The translations under genes were made by a program, and so were the position numbers. From positions 5,548,429-5,612,428 of the forward strand of contig OZ037769.1 of the NCBI GenBank assembly GCA_964035545.1: a stretch of DNA of 64,000 bases. The letters run 5' to 3'. This DNA comes from Bugula neritina (Eukaryota; Bryozoa; Gymnolaemata; Cheilostomatida; Bugulidae). This document shows, piece after piece, positions 51,481 through 64,000 of this stretch. The notes beneath the pieces are model-generated. The model did no database searches. It had not been told where the DNA came from and saw nothing but the letters and a program-made list of their open reading frames with translations. Positions within the stretch are counted from its first letter, which is position 1. Every line of letters starts with the position of its first letter.

Positions 51481-54400
51481 ATGAAAAGCATAAGAAAAAT
51501 TGCAGTGGCAATGTCTGGTGGTGTTGATAGCGCTGTGTCTGCTTTAATTCTAAAAAAGAGAGGTAATGTACTAGTAAAAACTTGTTATTCATCTACACCT
51601 TATAAAAATTTATATTATTTGAGAATATAATTTTGCTTTAAAGCTAATTACATAATTTTAGCAAACATCATCATTTGCTAAGATGCAATTTTTTAAAAAA
51701 AACGTTTTTTCTAAGCTATAATATATAAATAATCTTGTTAAATTACTTTTAGGGTATGATGTAATGGGTGTGTATATGGCAAACTGGAATATGTACGATG
51801 AACAAGGGCATTGCAGTGGTGAGCAAGACTATTTGGATGCTGAGAAAGCAGCATCGTTGATTGGCATACCATTAAGACGAGTCAGTTTTGAGAAAGAGTA
51901 TTGGACTCAAGTATTCAGGTATTGTTATATTTTCTTAGATACGATCTTCTGAATTTTATAGGCAAGTATTTTGGTTGTGTTGAATCCTACAGGTGTATAG
52001 TCAATTGGCATTAACGTAGGTTTATAAGAGTTTTTAGAAGATGCAAGAGTGTTTATCAATAGGAAGCTCTTTTGTAGCATGCTATCAATGTCATGCACCT
52101 GTAGGCGTGACTAATACAGCCGTTTGTCAGGGGCACCTGTTCCTCTTTTGATCAGCTTTTACCAAAATCGTGAAAACTTACATTGGAGTTGTTCAAAGTA
52201 ATTTAGGAATTTTGGTCTCAGTTACGTAGGTAATACAAAGTTTATGACATTGCAGTCTTTAGTTTTAAAGAAATACTATATTTTATGACTTTTTAGTCAA
52301 CTTTTAGATGGATATGAAAATGGCATAACTCCCAACCCTGATATCTTATGTAACAAGCATATCAAGTTTGGAGCTCTGTTTGACTATGCAATCAATACTT
52401 TGAAAGTGGATTGGCTTGCCACCGGTCATTACGCTAAACTGCAATATTCCCGGGATGGTGAGTTTAACGTTACGATTTTTTCTTTTCTGCAGTCTTTGCG
52501 TTCATAGCATAATCACACTGGCACCAGCCAGCTGCTAGTAACAGTTATTCCACTAGTGGAGGTATACTCACTGCGTTTCCATTGTTTTGCATTATGCGAA
52601 TGCATTTTTCATTCGATGTTTGGAAACAGTTGCATCAAAAGAAACCACAACCATAAATTCATGAAAACTGCAAACACAAATTCATTTGTACAAACATCTG
52701 TACGGATCCATTTGAAGCAATGGAAGCGCAGTAATAGTGTCTTATACATTAATTACAGAAATGTTCTAGGTTTTATAGTTTGAAGTAGCAAAAAGTTGTA
52801 ATATAATTTCTAACATTTGAAGATTTGTAGCTATTATGGTTATAAAATTACTTGAAATAACAAAGGTTTTATTACAAAAGCCTCATGTTCAACAAAGTGA
52901 AACAGTTGTATTTAGTCTGTGTTGGATAATAGGAGTGCGACTGATGAAGGCCAAAGATCCCAACAAGGATCAGACTTTCTTCCTCAGTCAAGTGCGAGAA
53001 GAGGCTCTGAGGAAGACATTGTTTCCTGTTGGAGATATTCTGAAATCTGATGTGAAAAAACTGGCAGAAAAATCTGGTCTTGTTCATTTTGCTGAGAAAA
53101 AAGAGGTTGTGCTGCTCAAGATGCATGTTTTGATAATATAAATCTGTTTTAGTAAACAAATTGCAGAGTTTAATAAACAAATACAAAGTTATTGATACAC
53201 GTTTTCTTCTGTAAAAAGCACTTTTTTTGTAAGTTTTGCTTTATAATGCTTTATTATGATTCGTGTAACCATGCAATTTTCTTTTGTAGAGTTTTGGGAT
53301 CTGCTTTATAGGAAATAGGAAGTTTAAGGATTTCATAAGTGAGGTTGGTGTTGATAGTAGTAGTTGTAGTGTTCTCCATTCTCCATAATGTCTTAGCCGC
53401 TGCCTTTTTGAAGTCTGAGAACTTTAAAACTTTTGGCATGGTTGTTTTTTGTTTGTAAGATGGTAATACTTTGCTTTTGGATTCAGCAGTACTCTTGCCA
53501 TTTAAACCTGGGTCAAGGTCACTGCTAGTCTAGTAGCCTTCAGTCGAGTTAGTGCAATAACTTACTGAATCAAAAGTCAAATTTTATATCAGTTAAATTG
53601 CAGTCCTCTAAAATGACTCGGCAAATATAATACTCGTTTGCATATTTACACAGTTTCAGTAGACCTGGTATTTATTACATACATTCAGTAACTCATATTC
53701 AAATAGAAAGATGAAGTTTGTTTCAGAAATATTTAAATTAGAATTGATTTATACGCAATGAATGTTATTAAATTAACTACTAAAATACAGCGAATGCCAC
53801 CTAATTATGTTATATTCTTCAGAAATTATAGTTGATTATTTCGTTCATTTTGTTAATTTTTTTAAAAAAAATGTTAAATCACTTTTTTTTATAAAAGTTG
53901 GAAATTTAATTAGATCTTTTCAGGTTTTAACTTGCTTGAATTTTAAACAAATTCATTTAATTAGATACGTCATAAAGTTTCAAGTCAGTAAATAATTAAG
54001 TCAAAGTAATTTGCGCCCAACTCAAGTAAACATGGAGTTCTTTTTAAAAACAATTCTTCATGAAAAGCTGCTCAATTCAAACATATTTGTCTGTTAACTC
54101 TTGTGTCCTTTTAAACTCAACTTTAGTATTATTTGCAGCATAATCACTGATATGGAGTTATCTCTCTTGAACTAAAAACTCAAATATATTTATTTTCATT
54201 CACACTGAAATAAAATTTTTATTGTACTGCTTATATAGAAATGGCTGCAATTTGGGCTCAACTTTTCAGTTTAGCTGTTGATTTCCTACTAAATTTATAG
54301 AACATTTTATTATAAGCTACTTTTATCTCCATTTTTATCCTAAATATCACTTTGAAGTATATTCTACAGCTGTTATACTCTCCACTTTTCAGAGAATATG

Positions 54401-55397
54401 TGTTTCTATTTCAGTACATCAGCACACCGCCTGGTGTGATGGTTGATATAGATACGGGTAGAAGGGTGTGCAAACATGAAGGGATTCACTTATGGACACT
54501 CGGTCAATGCATACACCAGCCTTCTCAATCGTCTGCTTACTACGTCTGCGACATTAACCCTGCCTCTAATATCATATATGTAGTAAGTGTGACTTCATAG
54601 TCTCTTCTCCTTTTCTCAAAATAATACTATTTTAAAGTGCAGACAACTCAAAGTCAAGCACTTCTGTATCGGTAAATGACTGAATAGTACAACAATGTAC
54701 CAAATTTCAACTTTGATTCTGAAAACACTGAGACTGAAATTTAAACACGAGATTAGTATTGGCGTGAACAGGAAAATTGTGGGATTTATAGGCAATGATA
54801 ATACTTGATGTTATCAAGTACTGAAATGTTGGCTATTTTGTTCTGTTTAATGGGTTATCATGTTGACTGGTGTGGCATTTGAAATTAAGGCGAATGGTCA
54901 TTAAAATAGTAATTACATTGCTTCACTTTTTGGAGTTGTCTTCCGGCATAATATTGATACGCTGTTGCCACTTTTAATCTCTATATACATGTGTGCCGGC
55001 CTGTAAACCTTGACAATCACATGATCGCTTGTCTATGTATTTGTTGAAGGCTGCCGGGAGAGACCACCCGTCCTTAGATTGCCACCAGATATTTTGTGCT
55101 AAACCTCACTGGATCTCAAGGAGACACCAGCAGGTGATGGAAACTCACCAGGTGTTAGTATGTGATGTGAGAACTCGTCACCGGGCCAACTTCACAAAGT
55201 GTAACATCATGTTCTTTGGTGATGAAGGTAAAATAGTAGTGGACTTAGCTGAGCCAATCAGTGGCCTTGTTGCTCCCGGACAATATGCGGTGTTTTATGA
55301 CGGTAATGAGTGTTTAGGGAGCGCTATGATTGTCGGGAAAGACAAGTATGAACCCAGGAAACAGTTTCAGTCTGATGAGCTTAGCCATTCGTTGTAG
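51481..55397 (+). CDS. TRMU: Mitochondrial tRNA-specific 2-thiouridylase (MnmA family)
   Basis: Puts the 2-thio group on wobble uridine (U34) of mitochondrial tRNAs for Lys, Gln and Glu, using ATP and a relayed sulfur. Exons 51481-51562, 51753-51918, 52297-52457, 52933-53105, 53290-53343, 54415-54582 and 55050-55397 give 383 residues (human 421) with matching phases. The PP-loop [12 protein letters not shown] is at about 10-21. The first catalytic cysteine is in [15 protein letters not shown], followed by [17 protein letters not shown] matches the tRNA-binding part. The second catalytic cysteine is in [12 protein letters not shown], which makes up most of the 54-bp exon 5. The C-terminal barrel ends with [19 protein letters not shown]. 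The protein starts only about ten residues before the PP-loop, so a mitochondrial presequence is short or missing; an upstream exon is possible but not seen. STK11IP is divergent, 2.6 kb away. Confidence 0.95.
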
Positions 55398-56209
55398 TGC
55401 AGAATTTATTTGGAATTTTTATGACATACTTTTTATGATTTACACTACATTCAGTAGTTAAAACATAACTATACTTTTAGCGTGAAAAATATTATGTGTT
55501 GTTTATTTAGAAAGTTAAGAAATATTTTATATTGTGATATTTTATACATAACTGGAGTTAGAAAGAAAAATAATGACTGTGACATACTATCAAATAACAA
55601 GTTTAATGAAAAAGTGTGATATTGCACGCGGTGCAACGATTCTACTTAGCTATCACATCAATCCACTCATCGTTCTTCAGTGAAACAAAACACAGTTTTC
55701 AAGCGGTGCCTAATAACATTTGAAACAATATATAAACAGCTGCTCATATAAATACAATTCAGTAATAGCTATATTGTCATTTGCTGCATAATGTAGGAAA
55801 CTACCATCTTTCTAGCTCACTGTTAGATAACTTGTTGCATGTGTAAATGTTACGGAAAATATTTAATATTTATAATGATTAGGATGCCTGCAATTCTATA
55901 TAAGGAGTTTTCTTCTCTCTTCAGTTTAGCCAAATTAGTTCATCAACTTTCTTGCAATCAATTGACATATTAAATCTTGATAGCTATTTTTCCTTGTCAG
56001 TTGAGGCTTTAAGGTATGCGCAGGGGTGTTAACAGTGAGTAACATTGAAAAAAACATTAAAAAGAATCACAGATCAAGTTATTGAAATAACAGCATGCAA
56101 TGAAATCCATTGCTTCTGTAAGATAAAATGTGGTATAAAAATACATAATTTACTTGATAATTTCTCTAGTAGATCTACTTGATTGATAAAAATCTGATTA
56201 GAATACAAT
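55398..56209. other. convergent 3' interval, TRMU and PTB-like gene
   Basis: About 0.8 kb between the two stop codons. AT-rich 3' UTR sequence with no tandem repeats and no clear canonical poly(A) hexamer close to either stop. Confidence 0.6.
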
Positions 56210-59200
56210 TTAGTAGTAATAGTGCCGGTTACGATAAGATGGGGGTTCCGGTGAAAGTTCGCTATTTGTGTCGCTTAGATGTCCCGGCATGCCCTTGTTA
56301 TAGTCGATGCTGGTGTTGCGGTCTACATCTCTTCTATGGTGTTGCCCATCCTGAAATATCACACCATAGGGAGGATAAGAACCCTCTCTTCTGACAGAAG
56401 ATTTAATACCAGCAGTAAAGCACCAGTCAACACGAAAAAAAAGATAATTTGTATAAACACCAACTTGCTAATATGCAACACAGATTGTTTTGAGGAGTAC
56501 AACAGGCCCCAAAAGTTTCTCTGTATGCCACTGGGAAAGTAATAATCTATTTTATAACATTAGAAGAAATCCAGAAAGATTAAATGAACTCAATATTGGC
56601 TAGTAAGAATTTGGTTTAATTTGATGCATGGTAAACCTATTGCCCAAAAAGATCACTGATTATTTTGCCTTCAACACCAATGATGGTCTGTTAAATGATT
56701 ACCCATTCTGAAAAAACATTGAATGAGGTAATAAATAAGCAGCTTGCTAAACTCCACCATCAGTTTCCAAGTAGCAATGTTTACTACAGCGCAATAGCAC
56801 AAAAGTAGGCTGATCTTTTATGCATACATTTCAAAAGTATTGAATAAACTAGGATGTGGGTGTCCCATTCAGGCTTTGTAGGTATTTTAAAGCACCATGG
56901 TTACATTGTTTAGGAGAAGAGTAGCGTATTATTGCAGCTATTTCAAATCACAATAGAAAGATGAAATATCTGACCCTTCTACTCTATTTGCAAGCTTGCC
57001 CCTCATGCAAAAACACAATATGAAAGAATGTTGATGAGAAAGAAGGATCTAGGCCGTGTACATTAACCTACATTGACATGAGTGAAAGCACTAGCACAAG
57101 ACAGCAACGTAGAGCACAGCATGTTTCAGTTGAAATAAAGAAATAACATTAATAGCTCAATGTTGATAGCTAAATCATATATGCTTACTGGTAAATATGC
57201 ATGCATCTGTTACATGCATATGTCCTAATATATCACAGGACTTCCTGTTTTCTATAAATATAGGTCATGGTGACACATAATAATATGTATATATATTGCA
57301 TAATACATGATGAGATAACCTGCAGAGCCGTTCGAAGTATTTGATATTTGCTAAGTGAAATATATAATACTTTTTTTAAATAATGAATGTTTAAAGTAAA
57401 ACCAAGTCTAATATTGATGTTAGCCATTGCATTTCTGCCCATTCTTTGAGATACATTGTGTAGACAAACTTGTGCTATTTAGTTTTTCTCTATCCTATTT
57501 ATCAATAATCTGATTGATTGACCATATGGATTTTTAAATGGTGACAGAGTTCGAGACATTTTTTCTTAAAAAAAATAAATTAGATACAGCTGATTAATAA
57601 CATGTAGCTTAAGAATCGCACGATCAGCAATAGCAATCAACAAGTTATTGGAATCATTCATTGCATTTGAATTAACGTATAAATGCTAGGGTCAAGATAT
57701 AATAGTAATTTTTATGACAAAACAAGCCTTAATTATTTTATCTTAACCCATCAAACAATAGCAATTTCTACTAACATGGTAGGTATAGGTATTCATTATC
57801 TCACCCTTATATAGTAATCTCTGCCTCTTTCTCTCCGGCTGCTTCTCTCATGCCTTCCACCTTTGTCTCTTCTTGAACTTGGTCTAGTAAACGATTTGAT
57901 AATAAATAATTCAATATAATTTTTAAACTAGAAACGAATAGACCAACAACCTTAGAACATATAATACATCACAATCTATTCCTTCCTTTCACAGTTTTTT
58001 TTAATATAATTTACTAGAAGTAAAATAGAACCTGTAGAAGTCGTAAACCTGCGTATCCTCTCGTCTTGGGCTATAGTCTGGTCTTGACCTCCTCCTGGCA
58101 TTATCATCCGAAATGTGGAATGCCGAAAATCCATTACTGTAATAAATCAACTTGTATATAGTCGGATAGGTACCCGATGTCATCATAGGATATTTTGGTA
58201 ACAACCAGATTCAGTTAGCTACATTTGTTTATAAAATGCCATCTGTGCTTTTAATTTCTAATTTGCCTTCTAAAAGCATATTTTCCTCACCTCAGTGCCC
58301 GGTCATGGCTTCTGCCTCGTCTGCTGCCACGTTCTGATGACCTTGACTCGCTGGAGTTACTTCTCCTGCGGTGTCTTCGTGACTTGCGATGTCTGCCGAC
58401 TTCTTTGATATCAAATCGACTGTCAAATGCCTGGAACTCCGGTGGTATGAAATGGTCTCTGTCATAACGTCTTTCCAGATAATCTGTGTTGTAGTAGCCT
58501 CTCCCAAACTATGAGCACACCAGTACATAAATATTCTACTTTAAAGGAATCATTTTCTGGGCAAATAATTGTAAAGCCAATTTAAACTCAGTTTCTATTA
58601 ATGATTGATTTCTGGTTGTACATTGCACCTTTTTTGTTCTAGTATTACATCTTAAAACTATGGTAATTTCTGAAATCTCAAGTTAGTTTTCATAGTTATT
58701 TATGGTCAGTCGAATAACTTCATGTTCTTTGCAAATTCTAGTTCAGAAATGTTTATATTCACTGGATATGCATTTTGTGTGTTGTCCGGTTGATAAAGTA
58801 CAAATCACCTATTAAATTAAACACTTCACTAATTTCAATTATATACCTTGTTTAAAAAGGCTAAAACTTATTAAATGTTTCAGAGATGAAATTGTCTTAC
58901 CCTCGGTTCTAAATACTTTTCTCTTCTTTTCTTTGACCTTTTATTTCTCAATGCCACTGGATAGAAATGGGGAACCTCCACTGGCACTTGGTACGGTACC
59001 TCCACAGCATATGGTACCGGAATCTCTTGAATTTGAGGGGGTTCTCGGATGATCTGAGGTGGTCCTTCTACTTCCACATAAACTGGAACTTGCACCGGTA
59101 CCTCTACAATCTGTGGAGGAGGGGTGGGTGGTGTAGGCGCTCGAACTTCATACGGCACTGGAACTTCAACTGGCACTTCTACCGGAACTCTAACTTCACG

Positions 59201-61800
59201 ATCTACATACTTCACCTACAATAAACCTTTGACTTTACAAACTCCCATACCTAGTCATTGAAAATGTCATGTTTGTTTAAGGATTCTTGTGTATTGTTAA
59301 ATGAGCCATTACATCATTGTTCGTATAATGGGAGCTAGGTCTCATGTTTCTTTCACCTTTAAATTATTTCAAGAATAAAAGCTTATTGCAGCCCAATTTA
59401 CATGGCACACATCTTTTCTATTTAGCAATAATTATATCTAAAAAACCTATGGTGTAAAAACTGATCATCCAGCATTTCTGCACTGTTTTAGCTGCCGTGC
59501 TGTAACATTTCGGGGGGGGGGGGGATTGTGAAGCAAATCACATGTTGGCTAAGACATGTCATAATCTAAGTATACGGAGTTGATATGATGTCATGTTATG
59601 CTGTTTAGCAATTGGACATGCTTTGTTGAAGAACAATGCCTGCAACATGTGCTATATTCAATTTGATTTTGCTGTAATGATTCAACGGGTACAATTTCAA
59701 TGCATTTCAGGGCGTGCATCATGTGTCACAGTTATCTTAGAGAGTTTCTTAGAGTCAGGTGACACATTTATATAAGTAGCTGTTGTCTCTCACCTCTGTC
59801 ACTATTTGTGGAGGGGGTGTTGGGCTCCTTACATGGTATGGTACAGGCACCTCTACTGGAACTTCAACCGGCACCTCCACTTGCTTCTCTATGATCTGAA
59901 ACCACCACCAGTTTCATTGAGTTAACATAGGAGTGATAGTAGCAACTAACAATGTTTTATTTATAGTAATAAATGCAATAAATTTACCCTTATGATTCTA
60001 TAGCAAAAAAGGGGTTCAACCACACCTTATAGCAACTGTGTGTGGCCGAAGTGATCTGCGGTTAATACTAGAGCTGATAGAGAGTCGCCTGCTCTATGCT
60101 ACTAATATTATAGCTTTTATTTAGCCTGTGGTACCTTACCTGTGGTTCTGAAGGTAAATAAATGGGTGGCGGAGTTGGACCCCTCACTGGTACTGGAACA
60201 TGCACTTCTTTAATCACCTCCTTCTCTACAGGATATGGTTGCCTACAAGAACAAGACTTTGATCATCAAATACATTATGCCATTTTAAACCTTGAGCTAC
60301 AGTTATTATATTTAGTATATTTCATGTTACTTTTCTTTGCATACTTGAAAATAATTTATATTTTGGTCTGTTGAGATATACATATATATTTAGGGTTCCC
60401 AGAAACTCAAATACGTACCTGATTATTTGAGGAGGTGTCTGTATAACCTTCGGTGGCTCCTTAACAACCATGACTCGAGTCTTAGGAGGAGGTGCCTTGA
60501 TGTACATGGGAGGAGGTTGAATGACCTTTACTCGCTCCTTTATTTGTCTGTACTGAGAGCTAGCTGGTCGCTGGGTGTATATAGCAGTGTCCACTGGGGG
60601 TGCTGCTACTCGTATTCCACCATTAGGTAGAGTTGACGGGATGTTTATTGGTGGCACGGGCTGGCCACGTCTTTCTAAGGAGGGCTGTGGTCGTAGACGG
60701 TCTATCAGCTGCCTCTTTATAAGTGACCTTGGAAACAGGTCAACACGCTCGCCCCGGATCTCCTCATCTACATTGATTACTATTGGTGTGCCGCTGTCAC
60801 TGGCATGTGAAGAACAATCGCTGTCTGATTCCAACTCGTCCGCCGCCACCTGGAACAGTGTTTATAGCTGTTAAATGGAGAAAGTTTTCAGTAGAATAGA
60901 TTTTTTCTACTATATTTCTTAATTATAATCATAGTTGTTTTAACTTTATTGTACGCAGTTTAGTTTGACAATACATCTCTCAATATTGACTGTCCATTTG
61001 AATCGATAAAGGTTCTTTAGTACAGACTATATTTTCTATTCCTATAAGTCAATTCATAAGCTAGAGCAAAAGTAACACAAGAATAAGACAAGTATCTTAG
61101 ATTTCCTGCAATAAAATTGTAGTGTGTGCTATTTCTAAGATATATTTTAACCAAAAGTTTTGCGGCCATTTGTGCTGCAATAATCAATTTTTCAAATTAT
61201 GCAAGTTGTAAAATGCTTTTATGTTTTCATAAAATTAGATCAACAGAAAAGGTTTAGCATCTGAGTCAGACTCACCTCAGAGGGAATCCTCGAGTTTGTG
61301 TGGCCAGATTTATTTATGAACGCAAACCTCGCTGCTTCCACCAACTCGAATGCCGAATCATCATTCTTAGTTAGAAAGGTGTAGCACTGCAGACCAGGAA
61401 CTTGTGTCTTTCGCGAAATGAAGGAGAAAAGAGGTGCGTGGGAACTCTGCTGTGCTTCAGGAGAAGATAACTCTGCAAATTGACTGTTGTGAACTTGGCC
61501 TGTTGCGGGATCCAAGTAATTCACACACTTGTTGGCAGCTGCCAAGTACAGATTCTGAATGGGAAACCAGAAGACTGGCGGGTTCCTTCCATCAACCAGC
61601 TGTAACTGAATTCCTGATGTGAATATTGTGAGAAAAGAGTTTATGCCTTCGAGTTCATTGGTTGAATGAGCTGGATATGCCTTGCGTAGCGGGTCTCTGA
61701 GAGTGTCCAATTCCGTAGCATTCGGGGTGGGCGCAGAGTGGCCCAGAAATAGAACATTGTACTTTGCCAACTTTTTGTGAGGTTGAGATGGCGGAGCCAT
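56210..61800 (-). CDS. PTB/PID-like domain protein with VPE/Pro-rich repeats and RS tail
   Basis: I do not recognise an established name. Exons on the minus strand: 61276-61800, 60419-60849, 60140-60242, 59794-59895, 58901-59215, 58291-58508, 58032-58136, 57805-57883 and 56210-56350. They join in phase to 672 residues. Residues 1-175 look like a phosphotyrosine-binding fold: a first strand LAKYNVLFLGHS, FWFPIQNLYLAAANKCVNY, then FSFISRKTQVPGLQCYTFL and ELVEAARFAFI, the usual F-hydrophobic-CxxF and final-helix pattern. Residues 176-318 are acidic then Pro-rich. About 319-480 is a run of PVEVPVEVPVP-type repeats spread over exons 3-5, each repeat region ending in PTPPP or similar. From about 485 it turns basic (RNKRSKKRREK) and then RS/RE-rich (SRRHRRRSNSSESRSSERG), ending SYRNRHYYY. 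No signal peptide or membrane segment. An adaptor role is plausible but inferred. Exons 8 and 9 are supported by phase and composition only. Confidence 0.75.
59512..59524. repeat. poly-G run (13)
   Basis: Thirteen consecutive G on the + strand within the intron between exons 4 and 5 of the PTB-like gene (C-run in its transcript). Confidence 0.8.
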
Positions 61801-61812
61801 TGTCACACGGTT

Positions 61813-64000
61813 CTACAACAGAGTGACAGGCGCATGTAATTTTGTTACTGCAAAGCTAAAGCAAAGCTATCACTTTATTTACCATGCGATTCATTAGAAT
61901 TCATGCACAAGTACTGTGTAAATAGGTGTGGCAGAAATGGCTACTACTTTGTATTTCAATAACATACGAGTAATACTCAGCTATATGGCACTTCTTACCT
62001 GCTTTTCCGATGGCTAACTGTTTTGACTCACTTCATGATGTGTAGATGAAAAAAGTTGTAAGCTTTCAGCTTTGCATCGCTTTTCTCTAGTGACCAACTG
62101 TTTGCCAATTTGTATCAAACACTCCTAGTCTTCAGTCTTCCATTCAACCGGTTAGTATACATTTCCCCACGTCTTTGTACTCGTATTCAAAAGATCAGCA
62201 TCTTATTGGACAAGCGTGAATAAATCAATACTAAGTTATTATTTTTCATAGGTGTGTTAGATATATAAGCATTAGACAGGAGTTATATGCTTATACTTTC
62301 GAGTTTAATGCCCACTCATGCATTCTACTGGTATGAATAGTAATGTGCCTTTCCCTATTGTCTCCAGTTATTAATGTATTGAAATCCAAGCAGCTATGTC
62401 AGATTAAAGCTATTGTATTACACGAGTAAAAAGTTGCTCTGGTTTTGAGTATTTGCAATATATTTGCTCACCATTGCATGGATGTTATGTGTACAAATGC
62501 ATATATTTTAATCAAGGTTTCAAAAATTATACAAGCTTGTTGAAAACACTAAAATCTTAGTATACCCCAGGTATTCTTTCTGACCGGTGAGGGTTTGTGT
62601 TACACATTGGCTTTAGCTTTTATTTGCAGTTTTCTTTTTTAATATGAATAAACAGGTTTTTAGGATTTAATCACTGAGACTAAGATGAAACTTTTTATAT
62701 ATCGTTCACTATTAATGACATTGTTTGATTGCATGTAACTGCTATAAACATATATGTTTGCTTAATTTCCTTGTTTTGTAACAAAGCATAAGCAAGCTTG
62801 CAAACAAATTTGGCTCAAATTTTAGGTTTTTGCAAATTATTGTGTTCAAACCTAGGCTAGATTTTGCTTTATAACTTATTAATTAGAAGAAAAGTTCACT
62901 TTCTGCAAGTATTTTGTATCTATTAAATATGTAATATTTGCTTCAGGAAACAAATTTCACCGACTAGCTGCCTCAGTGAAAAGACAACTCCAAGTTTTTC
63001 CATAATCACCAACTTTAATGTTATATCCTTAACCTCTCTCTCTAGCATAAAAGTACCTGTTGATACCATTCAATTCATATCTTCTATATGTTCAGTAACC
63101 TGTCAAACAGTTGCCCAATCACACAACTTCTACGCATGCAGACTGGTGATTAAGGAACTGTTGCAGTTAGAATGGTTCACCATTCATAAAATTGACTGCT
63201 ATACATTCTTAAGTTTATGTATTTGTGAATTGTCTTAATAATAATTGTTTAACTCTTATTTTCTTATATATAAATATATATATATAATGTATATATACAA
63301 TGTATATATATATATAAATTGCATGTTTTTTTCTAACCTCACTTTCATATAGTAATTAAATGATTGTTTATTGTTGGGTCATGACAAGAATATTGAAGCA
63401 TGACTTAGATCGAGTCCCTTTAATGCTACTAGGTATGCTGTTTATTACAATTAATAAAATTTGCTTGCAACAATTTATATACCAATTATAACAAACACTG
63501 TTCATATTAATTATAAAGGTAGATATTAAATGGAAATAGAACCTTCGGAAAACATGTAAATGTGATTTTCGTTCACCTTTGGTAAGCTCTCAGCTTTGTA
63601 CAATTCTTAAAATAAAGTAATGGCTACTACACTATAATATGTAGCATGGCTTAGCGATGGTTTAATCAATGCTCTTAAAAAGATAAAATTGTGTCATTGA
63701 AATTAATGCTCCATGTCCATTGATACAAATTATCACCATGACTATTCATAATAAATTTGGAGTTGTGTTTTCACATACCTTTACAATAATAAAAGCTATA
63801 ATATTACTAAGCTCTATATTAAACGTATAGGCATGTAAAATACATCACTGTTAGTATTATATTGAACAAATTAAGTTTGTATATAGCTAAACGAGAGCTC
63901 TAGCTAGCATATATTTGTTTTAGCATGTTTCAGCACCAGTACAATGATGGAAAAGAGGAAAAAAGTCATCACAGAGGTAGTATAGTATTATGACATCACA
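61813..64000. other. 5' flank of the PTB-like gene
   Basis: AT-rich sequence without a supported exon. A TATATATA/ATGTATATATAC microsatellite lies at about 63267-63320. Unlike six of the other genes, no TA-every-third-base tract is seen here. Confidence 0.5.

Noticed and set aside
53254-53439. 61-residue minus-strand frame [10 protein letters not shown]...
   Set aside because: Antisense over TRMU exon 5, whose catalytic-Cys motif and matching phases make the plus strand the coding one.
54833-54855. 18-base match to GOLM exon 7 (GCTATTTTGTTCTGTTTA)
   Set aside because: In AT-rich sequence a single match of this length in 64 kb is not surprising and the flanks do not align.
57796-57804. Stop codon directly after exon 8 of the PTB-like gene as the protein end
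   Set aside because: A GTGAGA donor precedes it and an in-phase exon (56210-56350) with fitting basic composition and a stop follows downstream, so continuation is more likely.

Overview
This is a stretch of animal nuclear DNA. It is visibly AT-rich. Every gene but one is broken by GT-AG introns of roughly 0.1-2.6 kb. Simple repeats, minisatellites and SINEs fill the introns and intergenic space. The encoded proteins are metazoan housekeeping proteins, and one intact RTE-type retrotransposon tail is present. The mix suggests an invertebrate, perhaps a lophotrochozoan, but nothing here fixes the phylum. I see no bacterial operon, CRISPR array, rRNA or true tRNA gene.

Layout: (1) 1-7.1 kb: a simple-repeat-rich 5' flank, then MED21 (Mediator subunit, + strand, 4 exons) and its repeat-bearing 3' region. 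(2) 7.1-10.9 kb: an alpha-tubulin gene (+, 4 exons, the first holding only the ATG) with a readable TATA/CCAAT promoter and a poly(A) signal; it lacks the K40 acetylation lysine. (3) 13.3-18.7 kb: COMMD5 (+, one coding exon) facing RCC1 (-, 8 exons), with stop codons 287 bp apart. (4) 22.0-30.3 kb: a GOLM1/GOLM2 (CASC4) family Golgi protein (-, 13 exons). (5) 32.5-48.9 kb: STK11IP, the LKB1-interacting protein (-, 22 exons). (6) 51.5-55.4 kb: TRMU, the mitochondrial tRNA 2-thiouridylase (+, 7 exons), head-to-head with STK11IP. (7) 56.2-61.8 kb: an unrecognised 672-residue protein (-, 9 exons) with an N-terminal PTB/PID-like domain, Val-Pro-Glu/Pro-rich repeats and an RS/basic tail. Splice phases agree across all the joined exons given, so the models are internally consistent; one acceptor (STK11IP exon 13) is less certain.

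The genes do not form a pathway. The most unusual signals are non-coding. Several minisatellites sit on or next to splice sites. The 29-bp array in RCC1 repeats an exon end plus its 5' splice site nine times. A 34-bp array in STK11IP repeats a 5' splice site seven times, and a 27-bp duplication in STK11IP makes an in-frame tandem acceptor. Six of the eight genes carry degenerate short-period tracts in their 5' flanks, many of the form (TAN)n, and I did not see such tracts in the 3'-3' intervals. Seven of eight genes have an AG 9-20 nt before the start codon, four of them behind a strong acceptor-like tract, which fits either 5'-UTR introns or spliced-leader addition.
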